Below the pieces are notes generated by a model. The model was not told the DNA's origin and searched no databases. It saw only the letters and a list, made by a program, of their open reading frames with translations. Made by a program: the position numbers and the translations under genes. Positions 1 to 10,209 of a DNA stretch of 64,000 bases are shown one piece after another (position 1 is the stretch's first letter; the number at the start of each line of letters is the position of its first letter). Source of the DNA: Pseudomonas sp. RC10 (GTDB lineage: Bacteria; Pseudomonadota; Gammaproteobacteria; Pseudomonadales; Pseudomonadaceae); assembly GCF_038397775.1 (NCBI RefSeq), contig NZ_CP151650.1, forward strand, positions 3,100,001 to 3,164,000, in the 5' to 3' direction.

Positions 1-1
1 C

Positions 2-712
2 CGCCTGACGCAATCCCGGGTCGAGGTGGTGCTGGTGTCGCGTAACAGTGCCGACACCGGCTTGCGCGTCTTCAACTCCATTCAGCATTACGGGCTGGAC
101 ATCTCGCGGGCCGCGTTTGTCGGCGGTCGCAGCCCGTTTCCCTATCTGGCGGCCTTTGGCAGCCACCTGTTTCTTTCGACCCACGCCGAGGACGTGCGCA
201 GCGCACTCGACGCGGGATTTGCCGCTGCAACCATTCTGTCCGGCGGTGCCCGACGCGCTGCCAGTGCCGAACTGCGGATCGCGTTCGACGGCGATGCCGT
301 GCTGTTTTCCGACGAGTCCGAGCGCATTTATCAGTCGGGTGGGCTGCAAGCGTTTCAGGCCAGCGAGCGCGAGGCGGCGCGTTTGCCGCTGCCTGGCGGT
401 CCCTTCAAGCCCTTTCTGGCCGCCTTGAATCTGTTGCAGCGGGAATTTCCCGAAGAGTCCTGCCCGATTCGCACGGCACTGGTCACGGCCCGGTCGGCCC
501 CCGCCCATGAGCGGGTCATCCGCACCCTTCGCGAGTGGGACATCCGCCTGGACGAATCACTGTTTCTGGGCGGGCTGGAAAAAGCGGCCTTTCTGGAAGC
601 CTTCGCCGCCGATGTGTTCTTCGACGACCAGCCGGGCCATTGCGAGAAGGCGAGGGAGGTGGTCGCCACTGGCCACGTGCCTCACGGCATCAGCAATGAG
701 CTAAAACCGTGA
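2..712 (+). CDS. 5'-nucleotidase (cytosolic NT5C1-like), 5' end missing
   Basis: The reading frame is open to the left edge of the window, so the true start lies outside; 236 residues are visible. The protein resembles the bacterial and eukaryotic cytosolic 5'-nucleotidase family (Pfam 5_nucleotid), which removes phosphate from nucleoside monophosphates. Visible HAD-like features are the VLVSRNS segment near the start, a LVTARSAP stretch in the middle and FFDDQPGHCEKA near the C-terminus, the last being the usual acidic metal-binding loop. Family members are roughly 300 residues, so about a quarter is missing. It ends with TGA; a short gap separates it from the stress protein downstream. Family assignment is fairly sure; substrate preference cannot be read. 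Confidence 0.75.
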   Translation, partial: RLTQSRVEVVLVSRNSADTGLRVFNSIQHYGLDISRAAFVGGRSPFPYLAAFGSHLFLSTHAEDVRSALDAGFAAATILSGGARRAASAELRIAFDGDAVLFSDESERIYQSGGLQAFQASEREAARLPLPGGPFKPFLAALNLLQREFPEESCPIRTALVTARSAPAHERVIRTLREWDIRLDESLFLGGLEKAAFLEAFAADVFFDDQPGHCEKAREVVATGHVPHGISNELKP

Positions 713-808
713 ACCTTTAGACCGGAAAGCTGTATAGAACCGGTCGAATTTCTCATGCGCTGCTACGCTGAATCATGTCTCCACCTGTCATGGTCGCCTG
801 GAGGTCAC

Positions 809-1303
809 ATGATTCGCTCGATGCTGTATGCCACGGATCTCGGTCTTTACGCGCCCTACGTCCTGCAACACGCCTTGTCCCTGGCGCGAACGTTTGAGGC
901 TGAGTTGCACGTGATTCACGTCGTTGAGCCCATGGGGCTGTTCGCCGAGTCCGTTCTGCAAAGCTACCTCGCTGAGGACGTGCTCCGGGAATTGCACAGC
1001 GAAGGCGTCAACTCTGTGATCGAGGGCATCGAGCTACGGGTGCTGGCCGGGTTTCGTGACGAACTGGGGGAAGATAATCAGGACCTGGCGTTGATTCACA
1101 GTGTGCGGGTGGTGCAAGGCGATCCGTCCAACGTCATCCTCGAACAGGCACAGCGCCTGGAAGTCGATCTGCTGGTGGTGGGCAGCCATAGCCACGGGGC
1201 TGAGGGGGACACACCGATCGGGCGCACGGCGGCGCGGGTGCTGCAACTGTCCGAAGTGCCGGTGTACATGGTGCCCATGCTGCAAAACCGCTCGGGGAGA
1301 TGA
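809..1303 (+). CDS. Universal stress protein, UspA family, single domain
   Basis: A 164-residue single Usp domain. The start MIRSMLYATDLG is chosen because GGAGGTCAC lies directly upstream; a longer in-frame extension to 755 lacks this. Family hallmarks are the N-terminal beta strand with Asp (YATDLG), the segment LLVVGSHSHG and the C-terminal GRTAARVL...VPVYMVP, which correspond to the nucleotide-binding G-x2-G-x9-G(S/T) region of ATP-binding Usp proteins. Such proteins accumulate under starvation, oxidative or oxygen-limitation stress; the exact role here is unknown. It stands alone between the nucleotidase and cysB. Confidence 0.88.
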   Translation: MIRSMLYATDLGLYAPYVLQHALSLARTFEAELHVIHVVEPMGLFAESVLQSYLAEDVLRELHSEGVNSVIEGIELRVLAGFRDELGEDNQDLALIHSVRVVQGDPSNVILEQAQRLEVDLLVVGSHSHGAEGDTPIGRTAARVLQLSEVPVYMVPMLQNRSGR

Positions 1304-1445
1304 GTGCGGCGTGAAATTCGTCGCGCCAATGCAAAAGCAGCGTGCCATTACTGAATAAAAGTGATAAAAAGTTCTAGCTTTGCCTTTGGGACCATTAATC
1401 CAGTTATATACCGTCGCTGATGCCCGTGGCGTCTTCCGGCTTTGA

Positions 1446-2429
<984 letters not shown>

Positions 2430-2437
2430 GGGCAGCG

Positions 2438-2580
2438 TCAAGCTGCGAGCTTCAAGCTACAAGAGAAAGCAGTCCGAGTGAGGGCTGCTTTTTTCTTGGG
2501 GCTTTAGAAACAGCGTTAACCTCAGATTGCAAAGAAAAGTGGCTTCAGTGAGGTCTGGCTTTTGCTTGCAGCTTGCAGCT
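2438..2580. repeat. Short inverted CAAGCTGCAAGCT-type repeat pair between cysB and cysH
   Basis: AAGCTGCGAGCTTCAAGCTACAAG near 2439-2462 is matched in inverted form by GCTTGCAGCTTGCAGCTC near 2563-2580. Such AAGCTTGCAGC runs are a common Pseudomonas intergenic repeat. They bracket the cysB terminator region and the convergent cysH end. Confidence 0.4.
2466..2495 (+). terminator. Rho-independent terminator after cysB
   Basis: AAAGCAGTCC, a short loop and GGGCTGCTTTTTT form a stem followed by a T run, about 37 bases past the cysB stop. Confidence 0.75.
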
Positions 2581-3323
2581 CAACCCTCGCGGCTGCTCTT
2601 GATAAGGTTGCCGGAATGCAACCCGCATTCTTTCTGCGTTGCTTCTTCCCACCACCAACGCCCTTCGCGTTCGTGCTGATTCGGCAGGACAGGGCGGGTG
2701 CACGGTTCGCAGCCGATGCTGATGAAGCCGCGCTCGTGCAGGCTGTTGTACGGCAGTTCGAGCATGCGGATGTAGTTCCAGATGTCCGCGCTGCTCATCT
2801 GTGCCAGCGGGTTGAATTTGTAGAGCGGGCGCTCAGGGGTGGAGAAGGCGCTGTCGATTTCCACCACCGCCACGCTGTTGCGCGTGCTCGGGCTTTGGTC
2901 GCGACGCTGGCCGGTGGCCCAGGCCTTGACGTCGGTCAGTTTGCGGCGCAGCGGCTCGATCTTGCGCACGCCGCAGCATTCGCCATGGCCGTCTTTATAG
3001 AAGCTGAACAGGCCCTTTTCCTTGACGAACGGCTCCAGTTTTTCCCGGTCCGGCGACACGATGTCGATGGCGATGTTGTACTGCTCGCGTACCTGATCGA
3101 TGAAACGGTAGGTCTCTGGGTGCAGGCGACCGGTGTCGAGGCTGAATACTTTGACGTTCTTATTGATCTTCCACGCCATGTCCACCAGCACCACGTCTTC
3201 CGCGCCGCTGAAGGAAATCCACAGCTCGTCACCGAAATGCTGGAAGGCGAATTTGAGAATGTCCTGGGCGGACTTGTTGGCGTAGGTCGCGGCGATATCG
3301 GCGACGTCGAACGGATGGCTCAT
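2580..3323 (-). CDS. cysH: CysH, adenylylsulfate (APS) reductase with [4Fe-4S] cluster
   Basis: This enzyme reduces activated sulfate to sulfite using thioredoxin. The 247-residue protein has the SGAEDVVL adenylyl-binding loop near residue 39, and the cysteine pattern Cys116-Cys117 (ECCGVRK) with Cys205 and Cys208 (GCEPCTR), which binds the [4Fe-4S] cluster found in APS reductases but absent from enterobacterial PAPS reductases. The catalytic cysteine is Cys233 in the KECGLH motif. So APS rather than PAPS is the expected substrate, as established for Pseudomonas. AGGAAA precedes the ATG by about ten bases. It lies convergent with its regulator gene cysB, and pabB is upstream on the same strand. 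Confidence 0.95.
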   Translation of the reverse strand: MSHPFDVADIAATYANKSAQDILKFAFQHFGDELWISFSGAEDVVLVDMAWKINKNVKVFSLDTGRLHPETYRFIDQVREQYNIAIDIVSPDREKLEPFVKEKGLFSFYKDGHGECCGVRKIEPLRRKLTDVKAWATGQRRDQSPSTRNSVAVVEIDSAFSTPERPLYKFNPLAQMSSADIWNYIRMLELPYNSLHERGFISIGCEPCTRPVLPNQHEREGRWWWEEATQKECGLHSGNLIKSSREG

Positions 3324-3483
3324 CGGGCGGTTTCCTGATCAGGGAGTGGCGCTAGGGCGCTCTTGATGGCGCGAATGTTACCAAAAAGCACCGCGCAATG
3401 GCCTGAAACCTGTGTTTGCGCCGCCCTCTGCACATTGGGTCGTACGCTGTGATAGACGTCGGCGTGGCTTCGGCGGCGCTGAG

Positions 3484-4827
3484 TCACAGTGTTTCCAGGG
3501 TCTGGAGCAGGACCCGCACCTTGGTCATGGATTCCTGATATTCGGCCTCCCAATCCGAGTCGGCCACGATGCCGCCGCCGCCCCAGCAGGCGACCTGGCC
3601 ATCTTGCGCCAGCAGGCTGCGGATGGCGATGGAGCTGTCCATCTCGCCGCGAACGTCGAGGTACAGCAGTGATCCGCAATACAGCGCCCGACGGGTCGGC
3701 TCCAGCTCATCAATGATCTGCATCGAGCGAATCTTCGGTGCACCGGTAATCGAACCTCCAGGGAAACTGCCGCCAATCAGGTCCAGCGCGTCCCGGTCGT
3801 CCGCCAGCTCGCCAGTGACCGCGCTCACCAAGTGGTGCACGTTCGGGTAGCTTTCGAGGCTGAACAACTCCGGCACCCGCACTGAACCAATGCGGCAGGT
3901 GCGCCCCAGATCGTTACGCAGCAGGTCAACGATCATCAGGTTTTCAGCACGGTCCTTCGGGCTGGCCAGCAATTCGTCGGCGTAGGCCTTGTCTTGGGCC
4001 GCGTCCTTGCCCCGAGGCCTCGTGCCTTTGATGGGCCGGGTTTCAACCTGGCGCTGACTGACCTTGACGAAGCGCTCAGGGGACAGGCTCAGCACCGCGC
4101 TTCCTTCGGGCAGGCTCAGGTAACCGGCGAATGGGGTAGGGCAGGCGACGCGCAGTGCTTGATAGGCGGCCCAGGGATCGCCGCGGTACGGGGCGCGGAA
4201 ACGCTGGGCAAAGTTCACCTGGTAGCAATCCCCGGCCTCGATGTACGCGTGAATGTTGGCGATGGCCTGCTGATATTGGTCGGCGCTGGTGTCGGCGTTG
4301 AACGGGCGGGTCAGTCGAAAGGTGGCATGGTCGTTGGCCGATGGCTGTTCGAACAGGTCGATCAGACGCTGGCGTTCTTCCGCGTTCAATGAAGGGTGAA
4401 ACACCAGTTGGCTGGTGCTTTGCTGGTGATCGCTGATCAATGCCCAGCCGTAGAGACCCAAGCGCGCCGACGGTAAATAAAGGTCATCGACCGCCAGGCT
4501 CGGCAAAGGCTCCAGCAAACGACCAAAATCGTAGGCCAGATAACCGATCAGTCCGCCCGCGAATGGCAATGGACTGTTTTCCGGCAACTGTGCCTCGCCA
4601 AGCGCGGCGAGTCTGTCGCGCAAGCGTTGAAGAAACGCCGTTCCACTTTCGTCCATTTCTGGCGAAAGGGTTTCGACGGGCCAGGCACTCAGGATGTCGA
4701 ACCGGCCGCGATCCGCTTCGGGACGCCCGCTGTCGAGCAGTACGGCACCGGGGGCGTGGCGAACGAGAGAAAAGTACCCGGCCGGGTTAACGTGATAGGC
4801 AAGCGGGTGTACGGAACAGATTGGCAT
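3484..4827 (-). CDS. pabB: PabB, aminodeoxychorismate synthase component I
   Basis: Component I joins with the PabA amidotransferase to convert chorismate into 4-amino-4-deoxychorismate for folate. The C-terminal chorismate-binding domain carries the family signatures IKGTRPRG, RAENLMIVDLLRNDLGR and SFPGGSITGAPKIRSM. I start at the ATG giving MPICSVHPLAYH (447 residues), because CSVHPLxY is how related proteins begin; a GTG eight codons earlier is possible. The SITGAPK motif and short N-terminal domain separate it from TrpE, which is longer. It precedes cysH on the same strand with 160 bases between, so cotranscription is uncertain. Confidence 0.94.
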   Translation of the reverse strand: MPICSVHPLAYHVNPAGYFSLVRHAPGAVLLDSGRPEADRGRFDILSAWPVETLSPEMDESGTAFLQRLRDRLAALGEAQLPENSPLPFAGGLIGYLAYDFGRLLEPLPSLAVDDLYLPSARLGLYGWALISDHQQSTSQLVFHPSLNAEERQRLIDLFEQPSANDHATFRLTRPFNADTSADQYQQAIANIHAYIEAGDCYQVNFAQRFRAPYRGDPWAAYQALRVACPTPFAGYLSLPEGSAVLSLSPERFVKVSQRQVETRPIKGTRPRGKDAAQDKAYADELLASPKDRAENLMIVDLLRNDLGRTCRIGSVRVPELFSLESYPNVHHLVSAVTGELADDRDALDLIGGSFPGGSITGAPKIRSMQIIDELEPTRRALYCGSLLYLDVRGEMDSSIAIRSLLAQDGQVACWGGGGIVADSDWEAEYQESMTKVRVLLQTLETL

Positions 4828-4946
4828 GAGAACAGAAAACAGTCGTGGCACGCGGACGGCGATTGTAGTCCTCCGGTGATCTGGCTCCTAGGGGGGTGTC
4901 GGAATTGGATGAGTGCGCGCCGTTGTCATGGCGGCGATCAACCTTT

Positions 4947-5030
4947 AGGGGCGAATTTATCCGCGAAAGTCGATCAGGCGATGCAGTGTGTCGGCTGGAA
5001 CACCATCGCGAATGAATTCGCTCCCACAGG
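4947..5030. repeat. REP pair of the GGGAGCGAATTCATTCGCG class (degenerate left arm)
   Basis: GGGGCGAATTTATCCGCGAA (4948-4967) and CGCGAATGAATTCGCTCCCACAGG (5008-5030) form an imperfect inverted pair. Better copies of the same element occur at about 35.3 kb and 57.0 kb. It fills the gap between pabB and the ATP-grasp gene end. Confidence 0.75.
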
Positions 5031-5062
5031 AAATCACTTCCGCAGAATGTCATCGGTTGCCG

Positions 5063-6034
5063 TCAAACGTGCCCGAACAATTCCTGCACGAACTTCACGC
5101 GTTCTTGAGGGCTGTCATGCCGCCCCTCAGCCACCAACGCTTCCAGTCGTTGTTCCACGGCCAGGGTGCGATGGGTCAAGCCGCAGTCGTTGGCGATCTG
5201 GATGTTCAGGCCGGGGCGGGCGTTGAGTTCGAGAATCAACGGGCCGCGATCCTGGTCCAGCACCATGTCCACGCCGATGTAACCCAGTCCGCACAGTTCA
5301 TAGCATTCGGCGGCCAAATGCATGAAACCGTCCCAGTTCGGCAGTTGCACCCCGTCCACGGCGTTGGCGGTGTCAGGGTGTTTGCTGATGATGTTGTTCA
5401 GCCAGGTGCCGTGCAGGGTCATGCCGGTGGCGAGGTCGACACCGACGCCAATGGCGCCCTGGTGCAGGTTGGCCTTGCCGCCGGACTGCCGTGTCGGCAG
5501 GCGCAGCATGGCCATCACCGGATAGCCCATCAGCACAATGACGCGGATGTCCGGCACGCCTTCATAGCTGATGCTTTTGAAAATCGGGTCCGGCGTGACT
5601 CGGTATTCGATCAGCGCCCGGTCGCGATGACCACCCAGGGAATACAGGCCGGTGAGGATGCTGGAAATCTGGTGCTCGATTTCATCGCGACTGATGATGC
5701 GCCCCGAAATGGTCCGGAAACGCCCCTCGAAACGGTCGGCAATCACCAGAATGCCGTCACCCCCGGCCCCCTGTGCAGGTTTGATCACGAAGTCGTCGCG
5801 ACCGCCAATGATGTCGTCGAGGCGGCTGATTTCCTTTTCGGTGGAAATGATCCCGTACATTTCCGGCACATGAATGCCGGCCGCGATAGCCCGTTCCTTG
5901 GTGATGATCTTGTCATCGACGATGGGGTACAGGCTGCGCTTGTTGTACTTGAGCACGTAATCGGCGTTACGCCGGTTGATGCCCATGATCCCTTTGGCTT
6001 CGAGGGCCTTCCAGGTTTTCCACCAGCCGATCAT
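5063..6034 (-). CDS. ATP-grasp alpha-L-glutamate ligase-like (RimK-related) protein
   Basis: A 323-residue ATP-grasp ligase; such enzymes join a carboxylate to an amine using ATP via an acyl phosphate. Visible are the ATP-binding segment DDFVIKPAQGAGGDGI near residues 100-115, a central IEYRVTPDP stretch, and the C-terminal metal-binding motif LILELNARPGLNIQ. The gene starts with a 4-base ATGA overlap on the transglutaminase-membrane gene, and a retropepsin-like protease precedes that, so the three form one operon. Comparative work on amidoligases (Iyer, Aravind and colleagues) predicted that this trio makes or trims a peptide tag at the envelope. Substrate unknown. Confidence 0.85.
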   Translation of the reverse strand: MIGWWKTWKALEAKGIMGINRRNADYVLKYNKRSLYPIVDDKIITKERAIAAGIHVPEMYGIISTEKEISRLDDIIGGRDDFVIKPAQGAGGDGILVIADRFEGRFRTISGRIISRDEIEHQISSILTGLYSLGGHRDRALIEYRVTPDPIFKSISYEGVPDIRVIVLMGYPVMAMLRLPTRQSGGKANLHQGAIGVGVDLATGMTLHGTWLNNIISKHPDTANAVDGVQLPNWDGFMHLAAECYELCGLGYIGVDMVLDQDRGPLILELNARPGLNIQIANDCGLTHRTLAVEQRLEALVAEGRHDSPQERVKFVQELFGHV

Positions 6035-7581
6035 TTGGCGTTTTCCCGTTCGGCGTCTTCCTTGATGAAGGCCTTGAAGCGGATCAGTTCCGTCAGGCGA
6101 TAGCCGCGATAACGACCCATCGCCAGCATGAAGCCCACCAGAATCAGCAAGATCGCCGGGAAGGTGAATACGAAGTAGATGAACTCCGGCACGCTCATGA
6201 TGATGTGCGCCAGCGACGCAGCGAAGAGCGTGCCGATAGCGACTTTCATGGCGTGGCCCCCGCCGCGCTCTTCCCAGGTGATCGACAGCCGTTCGATGGT
6301 CATGGTCAGAATCACCATCGGGAACAGTGCAACCGACAGGCCGCGTTCCAGGCCAAGCTTGTGGCTCAGCAGGCTGATCGCGGCGATCAGCACCACAACG
6401 AACGTCAGCACCACGGACAACCGGGGCAGCATTTGCAGTTTCAGGTGTTCAAGGTAGGAGCGCAGCGAAAGGCCCAGAGCCGTGATGATCGTGAACAGCA
6501 CGATGCCGAACCCCAGCTGCGTCTCGCGAAACGCCAGTGCGATCAGCACCGGCGTAAACGTGCCGAGTGTCTGCAGGCCGATCAGGTTGCGCAGGATCAG
6601 GATCACCAGCACGCCAATCGGGATCATCACCATGATCATGAATGTCTGCTGGGTTTGCAGCGGCAGGCCGTAGAGCGAGTATTCGAGGAAGTCGGCGTCG
6701 GTGTTCTCGTCGGTCAGCTTGGCCAGGCGGATGGCGTTCATCTCGCTGTTGTTCAGGCTGAAATTCACGGTGGCCTTTTTGCCGCCCTCGACAGTAATCA
6801 GGTTGTCATCCCCCACCCACCACAACAGGCGGTCCTGTGGCAGCCCGGCTTCACCGGTTTCCGGGTTGAAATACAGCCAGTCCTTGCCGTTGAAGCTGCG
6901 CAGCCAGAGTTCCGGCATCTGCGGCTGATCGGCCACCAGGCGAATGGTGTGGACCTTTTCCACCGGGACGTGGGCGACCGACAGCAGGATTTCGGTGATG
7001 CGGGCCTTGTTCTGGACTGACGTGTCACCGGCCAGCAGCAGCTTGACGTTGTCGTCGCTCAGATTGTTGACACGCCGAATGGCCTCGCTGACGAAGGTTT
7101 CGACGTCGGCCGAGTGTTGGCGAATGGGGGCGAGCAGGGCGTCGGCGGCGATCTTTTCCGGGCCTTCCACGGCAATGCTGTCACGGAAGATCGGGCCTTT
7201 GACCTTGGCTTTCTCACCGCTGTAGCGCTTGGTCAGCACCAGCCGGTAATACAGCGTCTGATTGCCGGTGGCGCGGCGGGCGGACCAGGTGACCTTGCGG
7301 TTGCCGTCGGCGCGGTTGACGTTCACGCCGTAATTGTTGGAGATAAAACTTTCGTTGAGGCTGATGTAATCCCGCGACAGCGGCGGAACGTACATCTGCA
7401 CCTTGACCGAGTCTTTCGGGTTGGCGACGAATTCGACCTTCGCGTCGATGTTCCACAGGTCGTCGGTTTCGTCTTCGGTCACCGGGATGCCGAGCACCAA
7501 TATCTGATAAGCCGTGATGGCGATGCCCAGGGTGACCAGGGTCGCGATCAGGATTTTCAGATGGAGGGTAAGAGAGCGCAT
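6031..7581 (-). CDS. Inactive transglutaminase-like domain fused to seven membrane helices
   Basis: A 516-residue membrane protein. I start at MRSLTLHLKIL, where a first membrane helix (about residues 7-27) begins; the longer reading frame would run into the upstream protease gene. After the helix comes an extracytoplasmic region of about 260 residues related to the inactive transglutaminase fold, then a block of closely spaced hydrophobic helices from about residue 315 to 500. The stop overlaps the ATP-grasp start by four bases and the start lies four bases after the protease stop, so all three are translationally linked. No transglutaminase Cys-His-Asp triad is apparent. Probably a scaffold or receptor in the envelope; the function is inferred. 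Confidence 0.85.
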   Translation of the reverse strand: MRSLTLHLKILIATLVTLGIAITAYQILVLGIPVTEDETDDLWNIDAKVEFVANPKDSVKVQMYVPPLSRDYISLNESFISNNYGVNVNRADGNRKVTWSARRATGNQTLYYRLVLTKRYSGEKAKVKGPIFRDSIAVEGPEKIAADALLAPIRQHSADVETFVSEAIRRVNNLSDDNVKLLLAGDTSVQNKARITEILLSVAHVPVEKVHTIRLVADQPQMPELWLRSFNGKDWLYFNPETGEAGLPQDRLLWWVGDDNLITVEGGKKATVNFSLNNSEMNAIRLAKLTDENTDADFLEYSLYGLPLQTQQTFMIMVMIPIGVLVILILRNLIGLQTLGTFTPVLIALAFRETQLGFGIVLFTIITALGLSLRSYLEHLKLQMLPRLSVVLTFVVVLIAAISLLSHKLGLERGLSVALFPMVILTMTIERLSITWEERGGGHAMKVAIGTLFAASLAHIIMSVPEFIYFVFTFPAILLILVGFMLAMGRYRGYRLTELIRFKAFIKEDAERENAK

Positions 7582-7585
7582 GTCA

Positions 7586-8134
7586 TTACTCTGCGGTTTG
7601 AGCATCGGTGATGCAGGCGGGTTTGCCCGCTGCATATTTAAGGCTTGGATCGACCAGCGCATCGAAGTGCTTGAGGGCTTCGGAGCCAATCAGAAGCGGG
7701 TATTGGAATGCACTTCGGTCGGTCAAGTTCACTTCTATGGTTCGCGATGCATTACCCATGCACACGTCGAGGCTGATGACGGGGCGTGAGGTGTATTTCT
7801 TTTCGTCGTCAGGGTCGACGTCACCCGCCCGGCGCTTGATCTTGCTGAGCCGTGCGAGCGGCCGTTCGATGGGGTGTTCGTGGGCGTCGTCGATGGCCAG
7901 GTAAAAGCGCACCCAGGATTCGCCGTCGCGCTTGAAACGCTTGATGTCGCGGGCACTGAGGGAGGCGGTTTTCGCGCCGGTGTCCAGTTTCGCCGCCACT
8001 TGCAGGTCGATCCCCGCCAGTTCGGCATACTCGTTCAGGCCATAAACGGTCTTGCCGGCCGCCATGCACAGATCGCTCAGGAACAGCCCCGGCAGGTACA
8101 GGCATAAAAGAAAGAGGAGAGGGTGGCGGCTCAT
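7586..8134 (-). CDS. Retropepsin-like (ATP-dependent zinc protease family) exported protease
   Basis: A 182-residue protein with an N-terminal signal-like hydrophobic stretch (MSRHPLLFLLCLYLPGLFL...). The body contains AKLDTGAKTASLSA near residues 48-61, the D-T-G-A active-site pattern of retropepsin-fold aspartic proteases; databases often call this family putative ATP-dependent zinc protease. Export to the periplasm is likely. It is the first gene of the three-gene operon with the membrane transglutaminase-like protein and the ATP-grasp ligase. The pairing of a peptide ligase with a peptidase suggests that a peptide bond is made and cut by this system; that is inference. Confidence 0.85.
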   Translation of the reverse strand: MSRHPLLFLLCLYLPGLFLSDLCMAAGKTVYGLNEYAELAGIDLQVAAKLDTGAKTASLSARDIKRFKRDGESWVRFYLAIDDAHEHPIERPLARLSKIKRRAGDVDPDDEKKYTSRPVISLDVCMGNASRTIEVNLTDRSAFQYPLLIGSEALKHFDALVDPSLKYAAGKPACITDAQTAE

Positions 8135-8345
8135 AGGTCCTGGCGCGGTGAGGGGAAACAGGAGCGATTTGACGTCAGCTCGGGGTGTGAGTGTGTTGCG
8201 GGCCGCGGCTAGCAGGTGCGTCCGTGTGGCCCGAGACGACGGGCAGATGCGGTCGGCATTCTAGCATGAAGGTTTTATGGCGCCAGCGAAGGGCGCGCCG
8301 ACAGTGATCGTAGGAGCAATCTTCATACCTGTGAGTTATGAGCGG

Positions 8346-8430
8346 ATTGTCGACAGTCCTGAAATTGTCTTTGACGAATAGGGGTTGTTTCGATAGCTTT
8401 GGCGGCATTGAGATGAAAGGTGTCGACAAT
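8346..8430. promoter_or_regulatory. Paired TGTCGACA palindromes, candidate operators of the GntR regulator
   Basis: ATTGTCGACA at 8346-8355 and its inverted copy TGTCGACAAT at 8421-8430 flank the leader of the regulator gene, the second one touching its ATG. GntR/FCD regulators usually bind short palindromes with a GT-AC core, so autoregulation is plausible. Assignment is by position and symmetry only. Confidence 0.45.
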
Positions 8431-9151
8431 GCTGGATGCCGCTGAAGTAAACATTGCCAGTCCCGTGGATTCGGAAACGCTGTCCGAAAACGTGTTCCGC
8501 CGGATTCAGGCCGCCATCGTCAAGGGCGACATCGCCCCCGGCAGCAAGATTTCAGAGCCGGAACTCGCCCGGACGTACGGCATCAGCCGTGGCCCGTTGC
8601 GCGAAGCGATCCATCGCCTGGAAGGTCAGCGTCTGTTGGTGCGGGTGCCTCACGTCGGCGCGCGCGTCGTGTCCTTGAGCCATGCCGAGCTGGTGGAACT
8701 CTATGAAATCCGAGAATCGCTGGAAGGCATGGCCTGCCGTCTGGCGGCTGAGCGCATGACCGCCGAGGAAGTCGATGAGTTGCGCCGGGTGCTGGAGACC
8801 CACGAGCGCGATCCGGCGTATCAGGCGGGTGTCGGCTATTACCAGCAAGAAGGCGACTTCGACTTCCATTACCGGATCATTCAGGGCGCGCGTAACAGCA
8901 CGCTGACCCAGATGCTCTGCGGCGAGCTCTATCAACTGGTGCGCATGTACCGCATTCAGTTCTCGACCACGCCCAATCGCCCCCGCCATGCCTTCACCGA
9001 ACACCACCGCATTCTGGACGCCATCGCCGACCGTGATGGCGAACTGGCCGAACTGTTGATGCGTCGCCATATCGGCGCGTCGAAACGGAACATCGAACAG
9101 CGTTATCAAGAACACGCTCATCAAGCGACTACTGCCCGAGGTGAACAATGA
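8429..9151 (+). CDS. prpR: GntR/FCD-family regulator of the methylcitrate cluster
   Basis: A 240-residue regulator with an N-terminal winged helix (about 16-85, including [20 protein letters not shown]) and a C-terminal FCD ligand domain with its metal-binding histidines ([17 protein letters not shown]). The ATG at 8429 is preceded by AAAGG; a GTG three codons earlier is possible. Its TGA overlaps the ATG of prpB by four bases, so it is cotranscribed with the pathway it should control. In Pseudomonas the 2-methylcitrate genes are usually led by this GntR protein rather than by the sigma-54 PrpR of enterobacteria. Methylcitrate as inducer is an assumption from related systems. Confidence 0.88.
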   Translation: MLDAAEVNIASPVDSETLSENVFRRIQAAIVKGDIAPGSKISEPELARTYGISRGPLREAIHRLEGQRLLVRVPHVGARVVSLSHAELVELYEIRESLEGMACRLAAERMTAEEVDELRRVLETHERDPAYQAGVGYYQQEGDFDFHYRIIQGARNSTLTQMLCGELYQLVRMYRIQFSTTPNRPRHAFTEHHRILDAIADRDGELAELLMRRHIGASKRNIEQRYQEHAHQATTARGEQ

Positions 9152-10038
9152 CTTCAAGAACGACTCCCGGCCAACGTTTCCGCGCTGCCGTGGCGAACGA
9201 GCATCCATTGCAGGTGGTAGGCGCGATCAACGCCAACCACGCGCTGCTCGCGCAACGTGCCGGGTTCAAGGCGATTTACTTGTCCGGTGGCGGCGTGGCC
9301 GCTGGCTCGCTGGGCGTGCCGGACCTGGGCATCACCGGGCTGGATGATGTGTTGACGGACGTGCGCCGCATCACCGACGTCTGCGACCTGCCGCTGCTGG
9401 TTGACGTGGACACCGGTTTCGGCGCCTCGGCGTTCAACGTGGCGCGTACCGTGAAGTCGATGATCAAGTTCGGTGCGGCGGCTATGCACATCGAGGATCA
9501 GGTGGGCGCCAAGCGCTGCGGCCATCGTCCGGGCAAGGAAATCGTTTCGCAGCAGGAAATGGTCGATCGCATCAAGGCCGCCGTCGATGCGCGGACCGAC
9601 GACAGCTTCGTGATCATGGCGCGCACCGATGCGCTGGCCGTCGAAGGCCTGGAATCGGCGCTGGATCGCGCCGCCGCGTGCATCGAGGCGGGCGCTGACA
9701 TGGTGTTCCCGGAAGCCATCACCGAACTGGAGATGTACAAGCTCTTCGCCTCCCGCGTGAAAGCGCCGATCCTGGCGAACATTACCGAATTCGGCGCTAC
9801 GCCGCTGTTCACTACAGACGAGCTGGCCTCCGCCGAAGTGGCGCTGGTGCTGTATCCGCTGTCGGCGTTCCGGGCCATGAACAAGGCGGCGGAAAACGTC
9901 TACACCGCGATCCGCCGCGACGGTACGCAGAAAAATGTGGTCGACACCATGCAGACCCGCATGGAGCTGTATGAACGCATCGATTACCACGCTTTCGAAC
10001 AGAAACTGGACGCACTGTTTGCGCAGAAGAAGGGCTGA
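9148..10038 (+). CDS. prpB: PrpB, 2-methylisocitrate lyase
   Basis: PrpB cleaves 2-methylisocitrate to pyruvate and succinate, the last step of the 2-methylcitrate cycle. The 296 residues match the family. The catalytic loop KRCGHRPGK carries Cys124, and VDVDTGFG supplies the Mg-binding aspartates Asp86 and Asp88. The family version of the loop (K-R/K-C-G-H) distinguishes it from isocitrate lyase, which is much longer. It starts inside the stop of the GntR regulator (ATGA) and is followed by a REP pair and prpC. Confidence 0.97.
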   Translation: MTSRTTPGQRFRAAVANEHPLQVVGAINANHALLAQRAGFKAIYLSGGGVAAGSLGVPDLGITGLDDVLTDVRRITDVCDLPLLVDVDTGFGASAFNVARTVKSMIKFGAAAMHIEDQVGAKRCGHRPGKEIVSQQEMVDRIKAAVDARTDDSFVIMARTDALAVEGLESALDRAAACIEAGADMVFPEAITELEMYKLFASRVKAPILANITEFGATPLFTTDELASAEVALVLYPLSAFRAMNKAAENVYTAIRRDGTQKNVVDTMQTRMELYERIDYHAFEQKLDALFAQKKG

Positions 10039-10055
10039 ATGCATGTCCGCATTCC

Positions 10056-10146
10056 TGTAGGAGTGAGCTTGCTCGCGATGGCGGTTGTGCAGTTGGCATC
10101 CATGTAACCTGCCGGGACCCCATCGCGAGCAAGCTCACTCCTACAA
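10056..10146. repeat. REP pair (TGTAGGAGTGAGCTTGCTCGCGATGGC class), copy 1
   Basis: TGTAGGAGTGAGCTTGCTCG and its inverted copy ending CTCACTCCTACA enclose a variable centre of about 40 bases. It occupies the prpB-prpC gap. Two further near-identical copies follow at 11380 and 15396. Such REPIN-like elements can stabilise mRNA ends or lower downstream expression. Confidence 0.9.
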
Positions 10147-10209
10147 GGGAACGTGGTCATCAAAACGGAATTGCCGATTCCCTTAAAACGACAAGATTTG
10201 GAGAGAGCA

